Counted from the stretch's first letter, positions 45,279 to 54,167 are shown. The stretch is 64,000 bases of DNA from Cryobacterium tagatosivorans (GCF_004402215.1 NZ_SOEZ01000036.1:1-64000), one strand, 5' to 3'. The notes: generated by a model from the sequence alone, not told the origin. Program-made: numbers and translations.

Positions 45279-46129
45279 GCACCGTGCACAGTGCGGGCGG
45301 CACGGGCACCGTGGCCGAGCAGGCCATCGCCGGGGCGGTCCGGCCGCGCCGCTGGGGGTCGTGGTACGTCGCCGAGCACCGGTTCCGGGTCATGCGCTCC
45401 TACGCGCAGACGGTCGTGGTCACGGCCATCGGCAACCCGCTGATCTACCTGTACGCGATGGGCGTCGGCCTGGCCACCCTCGTCGACGGCAACCTCGGCC
45501 CGGAGGCCGTCGACGGCGTCAGCTACCTCGCCTTCGTGGCCCCGGCGCTGCTGGCCAGCGCGGCCATCTCGGTCGCCTCCGAGGAGTTCAGCTACCCGGT
45601 CATGCTCGGCTTCAAGTGGAACCCGGTCTTCTACGGCATGAATGCCTCGCCGATCCAGCCGGGGCAGATCATCAACGGGATCGTCATCTCGGTGACCGTG
45701 CGGATGTTCGTCACCCTGGGCATCTACTTCGGCTTCATGCTCCTCTTCGGCGCGGTCCCGTCGCCGATCGGCTTCCTCGCCGCCTTCGCCGCGCTGCTCA
45801 CCGGGCTCGGCCTCGGCGCCCTGCTGATGGGCTACACGGCCACGATCATCGACGACAACGGCCAGCTCGTCATGGTCATGCGGTTCATCATCCTGCCGAT
45901 GACCCTGTTCTCTGGCACGTTCTTCCCGCTCAGCGTGTTGCCGATCTACCTCCAGTGGATCGGCTGGATCTCCCCGCTCTGGCACGGCACCGAACTCGCC
46001 CGCGTCTTCGCCTACGGGGCGAGCGAACCGATCTGGCTGACCGTCGTGCACGTGCTCTACCTGTCCGCGCTGCTCTTCACCGGCTGGACCTGGGCCCGGC
46101 GCGTCACCGTGCGGAGGCTGAACAAGTGA
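45275..46129 (+). CDS. ABC-2 type exporter permease, subunit 1
   Basis: Membrane protein of 284 residues with six predicted helices and a cytoplasmic N-terminus, ABC2_membrane family. LPMTLFSGTFFPLS and ISPLWHGTEL near the end are hallmark segments. Start ATG overlaps the ATPase stop (ATGA, 45275-45278) and its own TGA overlaps the next GTG (46126-46129), so the three subunits are translated together. Substrate unknown. Confidence 0.9.
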
Positions 46130-46956
46130 CGGATTCCGACACCTCGGTGGCAGCATCCGTCACCGCCGCCCGGCCGATGCGCGCGCTCTACGCCGGCAAC
46201 GCCCGCAGCGTCATGCAGCGCGGCTGGCGGGCGACACGAAGCTCCAACTGGATGATCGTGGTGAGCGGCTTCTTCGAGCCGATCTTCTACCTGCTCTCGA
46301 TGGGGCTCGGCCTCGGCGCGCTGATCGGAACGATAACCACCGAAACGGGCGAGGAGGTGCCGTACGCGGCGTTCATCGCGCCGGCCCTGCTCGCCGTCTC
46401 GGCGATGAACGGCGCGATCTACGACTCGACCTGGAACGTGTTCTTCAAGATGCAGTTCGCGAAACTGTACGAGGGGATGCTCTCGACCTCGCTCGGGCCG
46501 CTGGATGTCGCGCTCGGCGAGATCTCCCTGGCGCTGCTGCGCGGCGCCATCTACGCGACCGGCTTCATGCTCGTCATGCAGGCGCTCGGGCTGAACCTGT
46601 CCTGGTGGGCGCTGCTCGCGCTTCCGGCCGTGCTGCTGATCGCGTTCGGCTTCGCCAGCGTGGGCATGGCGATCACGAGCTACATGAAGACGTTCCAGCA
46701 GATGGACTGGATCAACCTGTTCCTGCTGCCGATGTTCCTGTTCTCGGCCACGTTCTACCCGCTCAGCGTGTACCCGCAGGGCATCCAGTACGTCATCCAG
46801 GCGCTGCCGCTCTGGCACGGGGTGGAGCTCGTGCGCGGGCTGACCACGGGGCTGGTCGGGCCGGGGATGCTCTGGCACGTGCTCTACTACGTCGTGATGA
46901 TCCTCGTCGGCCTGGTCTTCACGACCCGCCGGCTGCGCGTCCTCTTCCTCGACTAA
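46126..46956 (+). CDS. ABC-2 type exporter permease, subunit 2
   Basis: Membrane protein of 276 residues, paralogous to subunit 1, with the corresponding LPMFLFSATFYPLS and LPLWHGVELVR segments. GTG 46126 is fixed by its overlap with the upstream stop; the frame is open far upstream as noise. Two unlike permeases suggest an obligate heterodimer. A family A hairpin separates its stop from the convergent MFS gene. Confidence 0.9.
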   Translation: MTDSDTSVAASVTAARPMRALYAGNARSVMQRGWRATRSSNWMIVVSGFFEPIFYLLSMGLGLGALIGTITTETGEEVPYAAFIAPALLAVSAMNGAIYDSTWNVFFKMQFAKLYEGMLSTSLGPLDVALGEISLALLRGAIYATGFMLVMQALGLNLSWWALLALPAVLLIAFGFASVGMAITSYMKTFQQMDWINLFLLPMFLFSATFYPLSVYPQGIQYVIQALPLWHGVELVRGLTTGLVGPGMLWHVLYYVVMILVGLVFTTRRLRVLFLD

Positions 46957-46962
46957 GCTGCC

Positions 46963-47025
46963 CCGCGAAACCGCAGTTGTGCGTCCTAAAACGTCGTTTT
47001 AGCGCGCACAACTGCGGTTTCGCGG
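46963..47025. repeat. Family A intergenic palindrome, copy 3
   Basis: 31-bp arms (46963-46993 and 46995-47025) with two mismatches and a 1-base loop. The arm again begins CCGCGAAACCGC, then AGTTGTGCG. It starts 6 bp after the permease stop and ends 15 bp before the convergent MFS stop, the best-placed of all for bidirectional termination. Confidence 0.9.
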
Positions 47026-47040
47026 CATGCCGCGGGGAGG

Positions 47041-48396
47041 TCAGGCCTCGATGTCGATGTCCTTCGTCTCCCGGGTGAGCAGGAGCGCGACCAGGGTGAC
47101 CACGGCCATCACCGACAGGTAGACGCCGACCAGGACGGGGCTGCCCTCGCCGAGGGTCCACAGCCAGATGGCGATGAACGGCGCCACCGCGGCGCCGAGG
47201 ATCGAGCTCATGTTGTAGGCGAACGCCGAGCCGGTGTAGCGCACGCTCGTCGGGAACAGCTCGGGCAGCAGCGCGCCCATCGGTCCGAACGTCATGCCCA
47301 TCAGCGAGAAGCCGAGGATGAGGAAGAACATCACGCCGAAGAACCCGCCGCCGAGCAGCGGCACGAAGAGCAGGCCGAACACGATGATGCCCAGGGTCAC
47401 GACGATGAGCGTCTTGCGACGCCCGTGTTTGTCGGCCCACGGCCCGGAGGCGAGCGTGAAGACGCCGAAGAACACCACGCCGATGATCATCATCAGGATG
47501 AAGTTGTTGTAGCTGTAGCCGAGGCCCGGCACCGGGGCATCCGTCGCGCCGCGGCCGTAGCCGAGCGTGAACGTGGTCATCAGGTAGAACAGCACGTAGG
47601 TGGCCAGCATGATGAACGTGCCGAGGATGAGTTCGCGCCAGTTGGACTTGAACACGGCCGCCAGCGGCAGCTTCTCGACGCGCTTGGCGGCGACGACCTT
47701 GGTGAACGCCTCGCTCTCGACCAGGCGCAGTCGCACCCAGAGGCCGACGATCACCATCACGGCGGAGAAGAGGAAGGGGATGCGCCAGGCCCACTCGAGG
47801 AACGCGTCCGAGGGGCGGGTCGGGTCGGTGGACGGCAGGGCCAGGGCGATCGCCAGGAACAGGCCGTTGGCGATGATGAAGCCGAGCGGGGCGCCGACCT
47901 GGGGGAACGTCCCGTACCAGGCGCGTTTGCCGGCCGGGGCGTTCTCGGTCGCGACCAGGGCCGCGCCGCTCCACTCGCCGCCGAGGGCGAAGCCCTGGGC
48001 GAGGCGCAGCACCACGAGCAGGGCCGGGGCGAGCCAGCCGATCATGGCGTAGGTGGGGAGCAGGCCGATCAGGAAGGTGGCGATGCCCATCGTCAGCAGG
48101 GCGCCGACGAGGGTCGCCTTGCGGCCCTTCTTGTCTCCGAAGTGGCCGAAGAACAGCGCGCCGAGCGGGCGGGCGACCATCGCGGCGCCGAAGACGGCGA
48201 ACGAGGCGAGCAGCGCCGTTGTCTCGTTACCGGTGGGGAAGAAGAGGTGCGGGAAGACCAGGACCGCCGCCGTCGCGTAGACGTAGAAGTCGTAGAACTC
48301 GATGGTCGTGCCGATCAGGCTCGCGAGGATGACGCGACTGCGCGGGTTGACGGGCGCTGCGGTTGGCGGCGACACTGCCGTTGTTGGTGCTGACAT
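47041..48396 (-). CDS. MFS transporter, MHS family
   Basis: Second metabolite:H+ symporter of the window, 451 residues, about 12 helices. Family marks: GTTIEFYDFYVYA in helix 1, GHFGDKKGRK loop and GFALGGEWSGAA. It differs clearly from the hpa transporter, so it is not a recent duplicate. It is 59 bp downstream of a small monooxygenase-like gene and may share its transcript. A small carboxylic acid or shikimate-like substrate would be typical; nothing in the neighbourhood identifies it. Confidence 0.88.
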   Translation of the reverse strand: MSAPTTAVSPPTAAPVNPRSRVILASLIGTTIEFYDFYVYATAAVLVFPHLFFPTGNETTALLASFAVFGAAMVARPLGALFFGHFGDKKGRKATLVGALLTMGIATFLIGLLPTYAMIGWLAPALLVVLRLAQGFALGGEWSGAALVATENAPAGKRAWYGTFPQVGAPLGFIIANGLFLAIALALPSTDPTRPSDAFLEWAWRIPFLFSAVMVIVGLWVRLRLVESEAFTKVVAAKRVEKLPLAAVFKSNWRELILGTFIMLATYVLFYLMTTFTLGYGRGATDAPVPGLGYSYNNFILMMIIGVVFFGVFTLASGPWADKHGRRKTLIVVTLGIIVFGLLFVPLLGGGFFGVMFFLILGFSLMGMTFGPMGALLPELFPTSVRYTGSAFAYNMSSILGAAVAPFIAIWLWTLGEGSPVLVGVYLSVMAVVTLVALLLTRETKDIDIEA

Positions 48397-48455
48397 GAGG
48401 GAGGGTGCTCCGAGACATTTTGCCGTGCAGGCCGCGGTCTGCGGCCTTTGGCACC

Positions 48456-48773
48456 CTAATGCCCGGAAGCGGCGGGGCGCGAATCCGCGCCCGAGGCGTC
48501 CTCGAGGTACAGCGTCTCCGCCGGGCGGGTTTCCCAGAGGTCGAACGGGTCGTCGGCCACGGCCGCGAAGATCGCCGCGCCGGCGGCCTCGAAGGCCTCT
48601 CGGCTCGCCCAGGTGGCGATGCCGACGAGGCGGAGGCCGTCCACTTCGCGCCACGGCCCCATCCGGATGAGCCCGGCAGCCCCGCGAGAGGCGGCCTCGA
48701 CCCGGTGCATCGAGGCCAGCACCGCGTCGCGGTATTCCGGGCGCGGATGATGGATCGCGACGTGGGTGAACAT
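48456..48773 (-). CDS. Antibiotic biosynthesis monooxygenase (ABM) domain protein
   Basis: Small protein of 105 residues with a dimeric alpha+beta-barrel-type ABM fold: VAIHHPRPEYRDAVLASMHR start, then RLVGIATWASREAFEAA. ABM proteins include quinol monooxygenases and haem-degrading enzymes, but many have no known activity, and no family-specific catalytic residue can be asserted. ATG 48773 begins directly after the stop of the upstream membrane protein, so the two are coupled. Confidence 0.82.
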   Translation of the reverse strand: MFTHVAIHHPRPEYRDAVLASMHRVEAASRGAAGLIRMGPWREVDGLRLVGIATWASREAFEAAGAAIFAAVADDPFDLWETRPAETLYLEDASGADSRPAASGH

Positions 48774-49130
48774 CTACTTCCAGAGCACCGCGACGGCGAT
48801 GTTCGCGACGGTGAGCCCGCCGATGGCCCAGAGGACCCACGAGGGGGCGAGGGGCTTCTTGCGGTACCGGATCACGAGCACCGTGATCACGATGAGCACG
48901 ACCAGCTTGACGGCGATCTTGGCGTTGTCGATCTCGCCCGGCTCCGCCATCTGCACGAGGCCGACGAGCAGGAGACCGGTCACCAGCTGGGTCAGCGCGC
49001 CGTGGAACATCGCGGCGATGACCTTGCCCTTGCCGGCGATGGTGTCTTTCACCTGCACCAGGAACCCGCCGAGCAGCGAGGCGAGGCCGATGAAGTGCAG
49101 GATGACGAGTATGCCGATCAGGAGTTCCAT
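48774..49130 (-). CDS. Small four-helix membrane protein
   Basis: Unrecognised protein of 118 residues with four hydrophobic helices (about 3-25, 38-60, 70-87 and 96-116) and a basic loop RYRKKP. TAGGCT stands 6 bp before ATG 49130, predicting a leaderless mRNA with this gene first, followed without a gap by the ABM gene. A redox-related membrane function is possible because of the partner but is speculation. Confidence 0.8.
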   Translation of the reverse strand: MELLIGILVILHFIGLASLLGGFLVQVKDTIAGKGKVIAAMFHGALTQLVTGLLLVGLVQMAEPGEIDNAKIAVKLVVLIVITVLVIRYRKKPLAPSWVLWAIGGLTVANIAVAVLWK

Positions 49131-49136
49131 GCCGCC

Positions 49137-49142
49137 AGCCTA
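49137..49142 (-). promoter_or_regulatory. -10 box TAGGCT, leaderless start of the four-helix protein
   Basis: TAGGCT, GGCGGC, then ATG 49130 on the minus strand. Confidence 0.55.
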
Positions 49143-49158
49143 GGGGACGGCGCGCACC

Positions 49159-49632
49159 TCACCGGGAGGCGAGCTCCCGCAGCAGCCGAGCCGTCGCGAT
49201 CGCCGCGGAGGCGGCCTCCTCGCCCTTGTCTTCCTTCGAGCCGGGCAGCCCGGCCCGGTCGAGCCCCTGCTGCTCGTCGTCGAGGGTGAGCACGCCGAAG
49301 CCGACGGGCTTGCCGGCGTCCAGCGCCACCCGGGTGAGGCCATCCGTCGCCGCCGCCGACACGTACTCGAAGTGTGGGGTGCCGCCGCGGATGATCACGC
49401 CGAGCGCGACCACCGCATCCGCCCCGTTGTCGAGGGCGACCTTGCAGGCGACCGGCAGCTCGAAGCTGCCCGGCACCCGCACGAGGGAGTACGTCGCGCC
49501 GGATGCCTCGAGCACGCGGGTCGCGCCGGCGATCAGCCCGTCGGTGATCACGTCGTGCCACCGCCCGGCCACGATCACGACGGTGAGGCCGGTTCCGTCG
49601 ACGGTCAGCTCGGGAGATCCTGCTCCGCTCAC
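49159..49632 (-). CDS. ribH: 6,7-dimethyl-8-ribityllumazine synthase
   Basis: Penultimate enzyme of riboflavin synthesis, joining 5-amino-6-ribitylaminouracil with dihydroxybutanone phosphate. At 157 residues it has normal length; the family signatures [24 protein letters not shown] (with the catalytic His) and [10 protein letters not shown] are present. GTG 49632 overlaps the ribBA stop in GTGA. Last gene of the riboswitch-controlled operon. Confidence 0.95.
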   Translation of the reverse strand: MSGAGSPELTVDGTGLTVVIVAGRWHDVITDGLIAGATRVLEASGATYSLVRVPGSFELPVACKVALDNGADAVVALGVIIRGGTPHFEYVSAAATDGLTRVALDAGKPVGFGVLTLDDEQQGLDRAGLPGSKEDKGEEAASAAIATARLLRELASR

Positions 49633-50891
49633 AGTGCGAGTCCTTTCAACATGTGGTGCTCCTCGATGTGGTGGCCCATCCGGTCGCGCTTGGCGGCCAG
49701 GTAGTCCTCGTTGTGGCTGCCGATGCCCACGACCAGCGGGACGCGCTCGACCACGGCGACGCCGTGCAACTCGAGCTGGCGCACCTTCTCCGGGTTGTTG
49801 GTCAGCAGGCGCACCGAGGTCAGCCCCATCTGGTGCAGGATGCCGGTGGCCGCCCCGTAGTCGCGGGAGTCACCCGGCAGGCCCAGCGCCAGGTTCGCGT
49901 CGAGGGTGTCGAGTCCGTCTTCCTGCAGCTTGTAGGCGCGCAGCTTGTTGATCAGCCCGATGCCGCGACCCTCCTGGCCGCGCAGGTAGACCACGACGCC
50001 GCCCTCGCGCTGGATGGTCTCCAGCGCCGCGTCCAGCTGCGGCCCGCACTCGCACTTGAGCGAGCCGAACGCCTCGCCGGTCAGGCATTCGGAGTGCACC
50101 CGGACCAGGGCGCCGTCGGCCGGGGTGCCCGAGACGATCGCGACGTGGTCGGCCCCGGTCATCCGGTCGCGGTAGGCCCGCATCTGGAACGCGCCGTGCG
50201 TGGTCGGCACGGTCGTCTCCACCTCGAAGTCCACCCGCGGCGACGCGGGGATGGGGCTGATCGTGGGCAGGTCGGTGTCGCAGTGGAACTCCTGCAGGTA
50301 CTCGATCAGCTCCTTGATCGTGATCACGAGCACGCCCTCGCGCTCGCCGAGTTCGATCAGGCCGGGCAGGCGCATCATCTCGCCGTCCTCGGCGACGATC
50401 TCGGCGATCCCGGCGACCGGCACGAGGCCGGCCAGCTTCATCAGGTCGACCGCGGCCTCGGTGTGGCCGTCGCGCTCGCGCACCCCGCCGTCCACGGCGC
50501 GCAAGGGCAGGATGTGGCCGGGCCGGTGCAGGCTGGCCGGGGTGGAGATCGGGTCGGCCAGCACCCGGAGGGTGTGGGCCCGGTCGGCGGCGCTGATGCC
50601 GGTGCTCAGGCGATCGGCCGCATCCACCGACACGGTGTAGGCGGTGCCGCGAACATCCTCGTTGTTCAACACCATCATCGGCAGGTCGAGCTGGTCGGCG
50701 ATGTCGTTGGTCATCGGCGCGCAGATGAAGCCGGACGAATAGCGCACCGTCCAGGCGATCCACTCCTGCGTGGCCATCTGGGCGGAGATGATCACGTCGC
50801 CCTCGTTCTCCCGGCCCTCGTCGTCGGCGACGATGACCGGTTTGCCGAGGCGCAGCGCCTCGAGGGCGGTGGGGATGTCGGCGAGGCTCAT
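49629..50891 (-). CDS. ribBA: Bifunctional 3,4-dihydroxy-2-butanone-4-phosphate synthase / GTP cyclohydrolase II
   Basis: Two-domain enzyme of 420 residues supplying both precursors of riboflavin. Residues 1-205 are the DHBP synthase with [10 protein letters not shown] and the RPGHILPL loop; 206-415 are GTP cyclohydrolase II with zinc ligands in [10 protein letters not shown] followed by KCECG, and [11 protein letters not shown] 50891 follows AAAGGAG and overlaps the ribE stop in ATGA; the open frame further upstream is noise. Both halves look intact, so bifunctionality is expected. Confidence 0.95.
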   Translation of the reverse strand: MSLADIPTALEALRLGKPVIVADDEGRENEGDVIISAQMATQEWIAWTVRYSSGFICAPMTNDIADQLDLPMMVLNNEDVRGTAYTVSVDAADRLSTGISAADRAHTLRVLADPISTPASLHRPGHILPLRAVDGGVRERDGHTEAAVDLMKLAGLVPVAGIAEIVAEDGEMMRLPGLIELGEREGVLVITIKELIEYLQEFHCDTDLPTISPIPASPRVDFEVETTVPTTHGAFQMRAYRDRMTGADHVAIVSGTPADGALVRVHSECLTGEAFGSLKCECGPQLDAALETIQREGGVVVYLRGQEGRGIGLINKLRAYKLQEDGLDTLDANLALGLPGDSRDYGAATGILHQMGLTSVRLLTNNPEKVRQLELHGVAVVERVPLVVGIGSHNEDYLAAKRDRMGHHIEEHHMLKGLAL

Positions 50892-51520
50892 GATGCGCTC
50901 CTTTGTGTTGCCGCGTCTGCCAGGGCGAGCATGCGCTCGACATGACGGGCGAGGATATCTGTTTCGATGTTGACGTGATCGCCGGCCGCGGCCTGGCCGA
51001 GCGTGGTGGCGGTGAGGGTTTCGGGGATCAGTGAGACCTCGAACCACTGGTCTGGTTCGCCGGCCGGGCTGATGTTGCTGACCGTGAGGGAGACCCCGTC
51101 GATGGCGATCGAGCCCTTGTTCGTGACGAGCGGGGCAAGGTCGGGGGACAGGCTGAACCGGAGCACGCTCCAGGCGTCGCCGGGGATGACGCCGAGCACG
51201 GTGCTCGTGCCGTCGATGTGGCCCTGCACGATGTGGCCGCCGAGCCGGCCGCCGACGAGCGCGGCGCGCTCGAGGTTCACCGGCTGGCCGGCCACCGCGG
51301 CGTCGAGGGTCGACATCGAGAGCGTCTGCGCCATCACGTCGGCCGTGAAGGTGTCCGGCGTGCGGTCGACGACGGTGAGGCAGACGCCGCTGACCGAGAT
51401 CGAGTCGCCGTGGCCCGCGTCGGCGACCACCAGGGGAGCGCGGATGGTGAAGCGGGCGGCATCCGTCGTTCGATCGATGCGCTCGATCCGGCCGAGCTCC
51501 TCAATGATTCCGGTGAACAT
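50888..51520 (-). CDS. ribE: Riboflavin synthase, alpha chain
   Basis: Dismutates two lumazines to riboflavin plus the pyrimidinedione. The 210 residues contain the two repeated barrels: MFTGIIEELG and SVSGVCLTV in the first, IDGVSLTVSN in the second, with GGHIVQGHIDG between. AAAGGAACG precedes ATG 51520. Its start lies within ribD (20-bp overlap) and its stop overlaps ribBA, so the operon is translationally chained. Confidence 0.95.
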   Translation of the reverse strand: MFTGIIEELGRIERIDRTTDAARFTIRAPLVVADAGHGDSISVSGVCLTVVDRTPDTFTADVMAQTLSMSTLDAAVAGQPVNLERAALVGGRLGGHIVQGHIDGTSTVLGVIPGDAWSVLRFSLSPDLAPLVTNKGSIAIDGVSLTVSNISPAGEPDQWFEVSLIPETLTATTLGQAAAGDHVNIETDILARHVERMLALADAATQRSAS

Positions 51521-52547
51521 GGTCGTTCCTTTCGCGGGGCCGAGCGACGACGAGGATGTCCTCGCCGAGCCGGTCGATGTGGTCGATGGCCAGGCGTCGC
51601 TGCTCGGCGACGCTGGACACGCCGATGTCGCCGAGGGCCAGCCGGCCGCCGCCGATCAGCGTGGGCGCCAGGTAGATGAGGTATTCGTCGACGAGGCCGG
51701 CGGCCACGAATGCGCTGGCGAGGGTGGGACCGCCTTCGACGAAGGCGCGTCGGATGCCGCGCTCGTGGAGGGCGCGGAGCACGGAGCCGATGTCGCCGCC
51801 GTCGAAGAAGAGCGGAACCTGCGGGTGCGCGAGCACGGCGGAGCCCGCCGGGATCGGCCGGGTGCCGAGGATGACGGGAACCGGCTGGCCGGCCAGCAGG
51901 GCGCCGTCGGCGTCGCGGGCGGTCAGCGCCGGGTCGTCGGCGAGGACCGTGCCGGTCCCGACGAGGATGGCGTCGGCTTGCGCTCGCCGCCGGTGAACGT
52001 CCTGCCTGGCTTCGGGGCCGGTGATCCACTGGCTTGTGCCGTCGGCCGCGGCCGCGCGGCCGTCGAGGCTGGAAGCCCATTTCACGGTCACGAACGGGCG
52101 GCCGAGCCCGGCGGCGAACAGCCAGTCGGCGAGGAAGACCGTGGCCTCCTCGGCCAGGACGCCGCCCTGGACCGCGACCCCGGCCGCGCGCAGCCGCTCG
52201 GCCCCGCCGGAGGAGTGCTCCCCGGGATCGGCGACCGCGTAGACGACGCGGCCGATGCCCGCGTCGAGGAGGGCGACCGAGCACGGGCCGGTGCGGCCGG
52301 TGTGGTTGCAGGGTTCGAGGGTGACGACGGCGGTCGCGCCGCGGGCGGCGCCGGCCGGAAGTTTGGCGAGGGCATCGACCTCGGCGTGCGAGGTGCCGGC
52401 GCCGCGGTGCCAGCCTTCGGCCAGGGTCTCGCCGTCGGCGCCCAGGATGACGCATCCCACGCGCGGGTTGACGCCGGTCGCCGGGCCGTTGCCGGCGAGG
52501 TCGAGGGCGCGCCGCATGGAGCGTTCGTATGCCGCGTCCTGTGTCAT
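51501..52547 (-). CDS. ribD: Bifunctional pyrimidine deaminase/reductase
   Basis: Performs deamination and then side-chain reduction of the first pyrimidine intermediate. The N-terminal deaminase (1-145) has the zinc motif SHAEVDAL and LEPCNHTGRTGPC; the C-terminal reductase (150-345) contains KWASSLDGRAA and FVEGGPTLAS. Length 348 is normal. ATG 52547 follows GAGGACGGG. First gene of the rib operon, with an FMN riboswitch in its leader. Confidence 0.94.
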   Translation of the reverse strand: MTQDAAYERSMRRALDLAGNGPATGVNPRVGCVILGADGETLAEGWHRGAGTSHAEVDALAKLPAGAARGATAVVTLEPCNHTGRTGPCSVALLDAGIGRVVYAVADPGEHSSGGAERLRAAGVAVQGGVLAEEATVFLADWLFAAGLGRPFVTVKWASSLDGRAAAADGTSQWITGPEARQDVHRRRAQADAILVGTGTVLADDPALTARDADGALLAGQPVPVILGTRPIPAGSAVLAHPQVPLFFDGGDIGSVLRALHERGIRRAFVEGGPTLASAFVAAGLVDEYLIYLAPTLIGGGRLALGDIGVSSVAEQRRLAIDHIDRLGEDILVVARPRERNDHVHRNH

Positions 52548-52558
52548 TCCCGTCCTCG

Positions 52559-52639
52559 TTCGTGGTCTACACGAACTCCGGGGATGTCGGCGTCGCGGAT
52601 ACGCGAAACCCGTCGGTCGATCTCGAAAGATCAACCGAC
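52559..52639 (-). promoter_or_regulatory. Expression platform of the FMN riboswitch
   Basis: Two hairpins between aptamer and ribD. The first (52612-52639) has a 12-bp stem with one mismatch capped by a UUCG loop, right after the aptamer, and is not followed by a U run. The second (52559-52575) has a 6-bp stem TTCGTG/CACGAA directly next to the ribD ribosome site GAGGACGGG. Translational control is therefore at least as likely as termination. Confidence 0.55.
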
Positions 52640-52640
52640 T

Positions 52641-52769
52641 CGTGCGCCTCCCATCCGGACTTTAACCGTCGGTGCTGGAGTTTCACCAGCTCAACCGCTT
52701 CGCTCCAGGGAGCGTCACGGGTCGCGGACTTTAACCGCCGGCTCGGATTTTCACCGACCCCGGAGCACG
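52641..52769 (-). ncRNA. FMN riboswitch (RFN element)
   Basis: Read on the minus strand the element begins with CGGGGTCGGTGAAAATCCGA and contains both diagnostic repeats of the family: GGCGGTTAAAGTCCGCGACC, then CTGGTGAAACTCCAGCACCG and ACGGTTAAAGTCCGGATGGG, ending with AGGCGCACG that closes the basal stem. It should bind flavin mononucleotide and switch off the ribD-ribE-ribBA-ribH operon when FMN is plentiful. Confidence 0.96.
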
Positions 52770-52782
52770 TTTCTTACTTCTA

Positions 52783-52788
52783 GTTATA
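52783..52788 (-). promoter_or_regulatory. -10 box TATAAC of the rib operon
   Basis: TATAAC on the minus strand, about 7 bp before the expected 5' end of the riboswitch RNA. No clear -35 element is visible. Confidence 0.5.
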
Positions 52789-52842
52789 GCCCAACGCAGG
52801 CGGCTCCGGATAATTCCCGCCGACATCCGTCGCATTGCGGGC

Positions 52843-52900
52843 GCGTCAGTGCCGGGCATCCTGCCCTCCCCGCGTCAGTGCCGGGCATCCTGCCCTCCCC
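52843..52900. repeat. Perfect tandem duplication, 2 x 29 bp
   Basis: The unit GCGTCAGTGCCGGGCATCCT followed by GCCCTCCCC occurs twice without gap or mismatch (52843-52871, 52872-52900), directly before family B copy 2. Perfect identity suggests a recent slippage or repair duplication. The rest of the 528-bp gene-free stretch (52548-53075) holds the riboswitch and its platform, the rib promoter, the B element and about 80 bp of plain GC-rich sequence. Confidence 0.9.
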
Positions 52901-52996
52901 GCGCACAACTCCTCCAATTCGCGCCGCGTCCGGCGGTCCGGCTCGTGATTCCGGGGCGGTCGCGCGACCGTCCGGGCGATCTGGCGGAGTTATGAA
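52901..52996. repeat. Family B element, copy 2 (96 bp)
   Basis: Left end GCGCACAACTCCTCCAATTC, right end CTGGCGGAGTTATGAAC: the inverted arms pair with several mismatches, the weakest of the four copies. The middle contains the self-complementary GGTCGCGCGACC. It lies downstream of the SorC-type regulator stop and upstream of the rib promoter on the same strand. Confidence 0.75.
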
Positions 52997-53075
52997 CAGG
53001 CGGGGCGGATGCCGCGCCTCGCTGCTCGCAGCGTCACTCGCCCGGGCGCCCGGCCGAGCCCGGCGCGCAGCCCGG

Positions 53076-54050
53076 TCAGGCCACCGAGACGAGGGCCCGC
53101 GCCGTGCCCTCGTCGAGGAACAGGTCGGTGATCAGGTTGGCGCGGAGCGCACCGCGCAGGCTCGGCAGCTTGGAGCTGCCCGAGACGACGCAAATGCGGC
53201 GAGGTGTCTTCTGCAGCACGGCGAAGTCCGGCCCGGTGCCGCGGGCGTTCAGCGGGATGCCGTCGGTCGAGCCGTCCGCGCGGAAGAACACCGTCGCCAC
53301 GTCGCCGACCACCCCGGCGCGGCTGAGCGAGTCGAAGTCGTCCGGGTCGAGATACCCGCCTGCGTAGACGTGGCTCGGGACCTCGGAGAAGGGGGACCCC
53401 AGGCCGAACAGGGCGACGTCCATCATCGCCTGCATCTCGATCAGCCGGGCCATGCTGCGTTCGCGCCAGAGCGCCTGCTTCGTCGCGGGGTCGTCGAAGA
53501 ACGCGGGCACCGGGAACTGCTGCACGTGCGCCCCGAACGCGTTGCCGAACCGGCCGAGGATCTCGCTGGCGTAACCGAGTCCCGTCGTGCGCAGGTTCCC
53601 GGCGCCGTTGAGCTGCACGATCTGGGAATTGTGGGTTGGTTTCGGGGTGATGTGGCGGCTGATCGCGCTCATCGTGGAGCCCCAGGCGATGCCCATGATC
53701 ATGTTCGAGTCGAAATACTGGCCGAGAATCCGTGCAACCGAGAGGGCCACGCGCTCGAGCCGGTCGACGTCATTGGCGCGATCGGGCACCGGCACGACGT
53801 GCGCCGTGACCTCGAAGCGTGCCTGGATTTCCTGCTCGAGCCGGCTCGGGGCATCCAGCGGCGACCGGACCTGGATGTCGACGAGCCCGGTCGCCCTGGC
53901 ATGGCTGAGCAGCCGGGAAACCGAGGATCTGGAGGTGTGCAGTTCCTGGGCGATGGCCTCCATCGTGAGGTCCTGCAGGTAGTAGAGCTGCGAGGCGGTG
54001 AGCGCGTCGCGGGTGCGGTCCGACTGCGCCGGGTCGTCGTTGAGCAGCAT
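53076..54050 (-). CDS. SorC/DeoR-type sugar-binding transcriptional regulator
   Basis: Regulator of 324 residues: helix-turn-helix at 17-55 (LYYLQDLTMEAIAQELHTSR, then SSVSRLLSHARATGLV) and a C-terminal phospho-sugar-binding domain of the SorC/CggR group (about 65-320) with GIAWGSTM and GDVATVFF segments. ATG 54050 follows AAGGAG; the frame reaches 54065 without a better site. It is divergent from glpD, and three TGCAC-type dyads lie before glpD and glpF, so it probably controls the glycerol genes, a task carried out by DeoR-type GlpR in E. coli. Glycerol 3-phosphate as effector is inference. Confidence 0.9.
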   Translation of the reverse strand: MLLNDDPAQSDRTRDALTASQLYYLQDLTMEAIAQELHTSRSSVSRLLSHARATGLVDIQVRSPLDAPSRLEQEIQARFEVTAHVVPVPDRANDVDRLERVALSVARILGQYFDSNMIMGIAWGSTMSAISRHITPKPTHNSQIVQLNGAGNLRTTGLGYASEILGRFGNAFGAHVQQFPVPAFFDDPATKQALWRERSMARLIEMQAMMDVALFGLGSPFSEVPSHVYAGGYLDPDDFDSLSRAGVVGDVATVFFRADGSTDGIPLNARGTGPDFAVLQKTPRRICVVSGSSKLPSLRGALRANLITDLFLDEGTARALVSVA

Positions 54051-54059
54051 TCTCACTCC

Positions 54060-54075
54060 TTGCACGTATGTGCAA
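54060..54075. promoter_or_regulatory. Perfect operator TTGCAC-N4-GTGCAA between regulator and glpD
   Basis: Sixteen-bp palindrome TTGCACGTATGTGCAA beginning 10 bp before the regulator start, positioned for autoregulation and control of glpD. The inner word TGCAC-N4-GTGCA recurs before glpF. Confidence 0.7.
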
Positions 54076-54124
54076 TCCGACTGAATGTTTGTGTCGAACT
54101 GTCACGCTGTATTCATTCACATGA

Positions 54125-54141
54125 CTTGCCGATCGTGCAAG
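54125..54141. promoter_or_regulatory. Degenerate second operator before glpD
   Basis: CTTGC (54125-54129), seven bases, GCAAG (54137-54141), including one full half-site GTGCAA at 54135-54140, 26 bp before the glpD start. Confidence 0.45.
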
Positions 54142-54167
54142 CCCCACCCGAGAGAGGCCAGCGAACA

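Noticed and set aside
51003..54167. Open frame of more than 1000 codons upstream of and in frame with glpD
   Set aside because: It runs antisense through ribE, ribD, the riboswitch and the SorC-type gene; glpD homology begins only near 54168.
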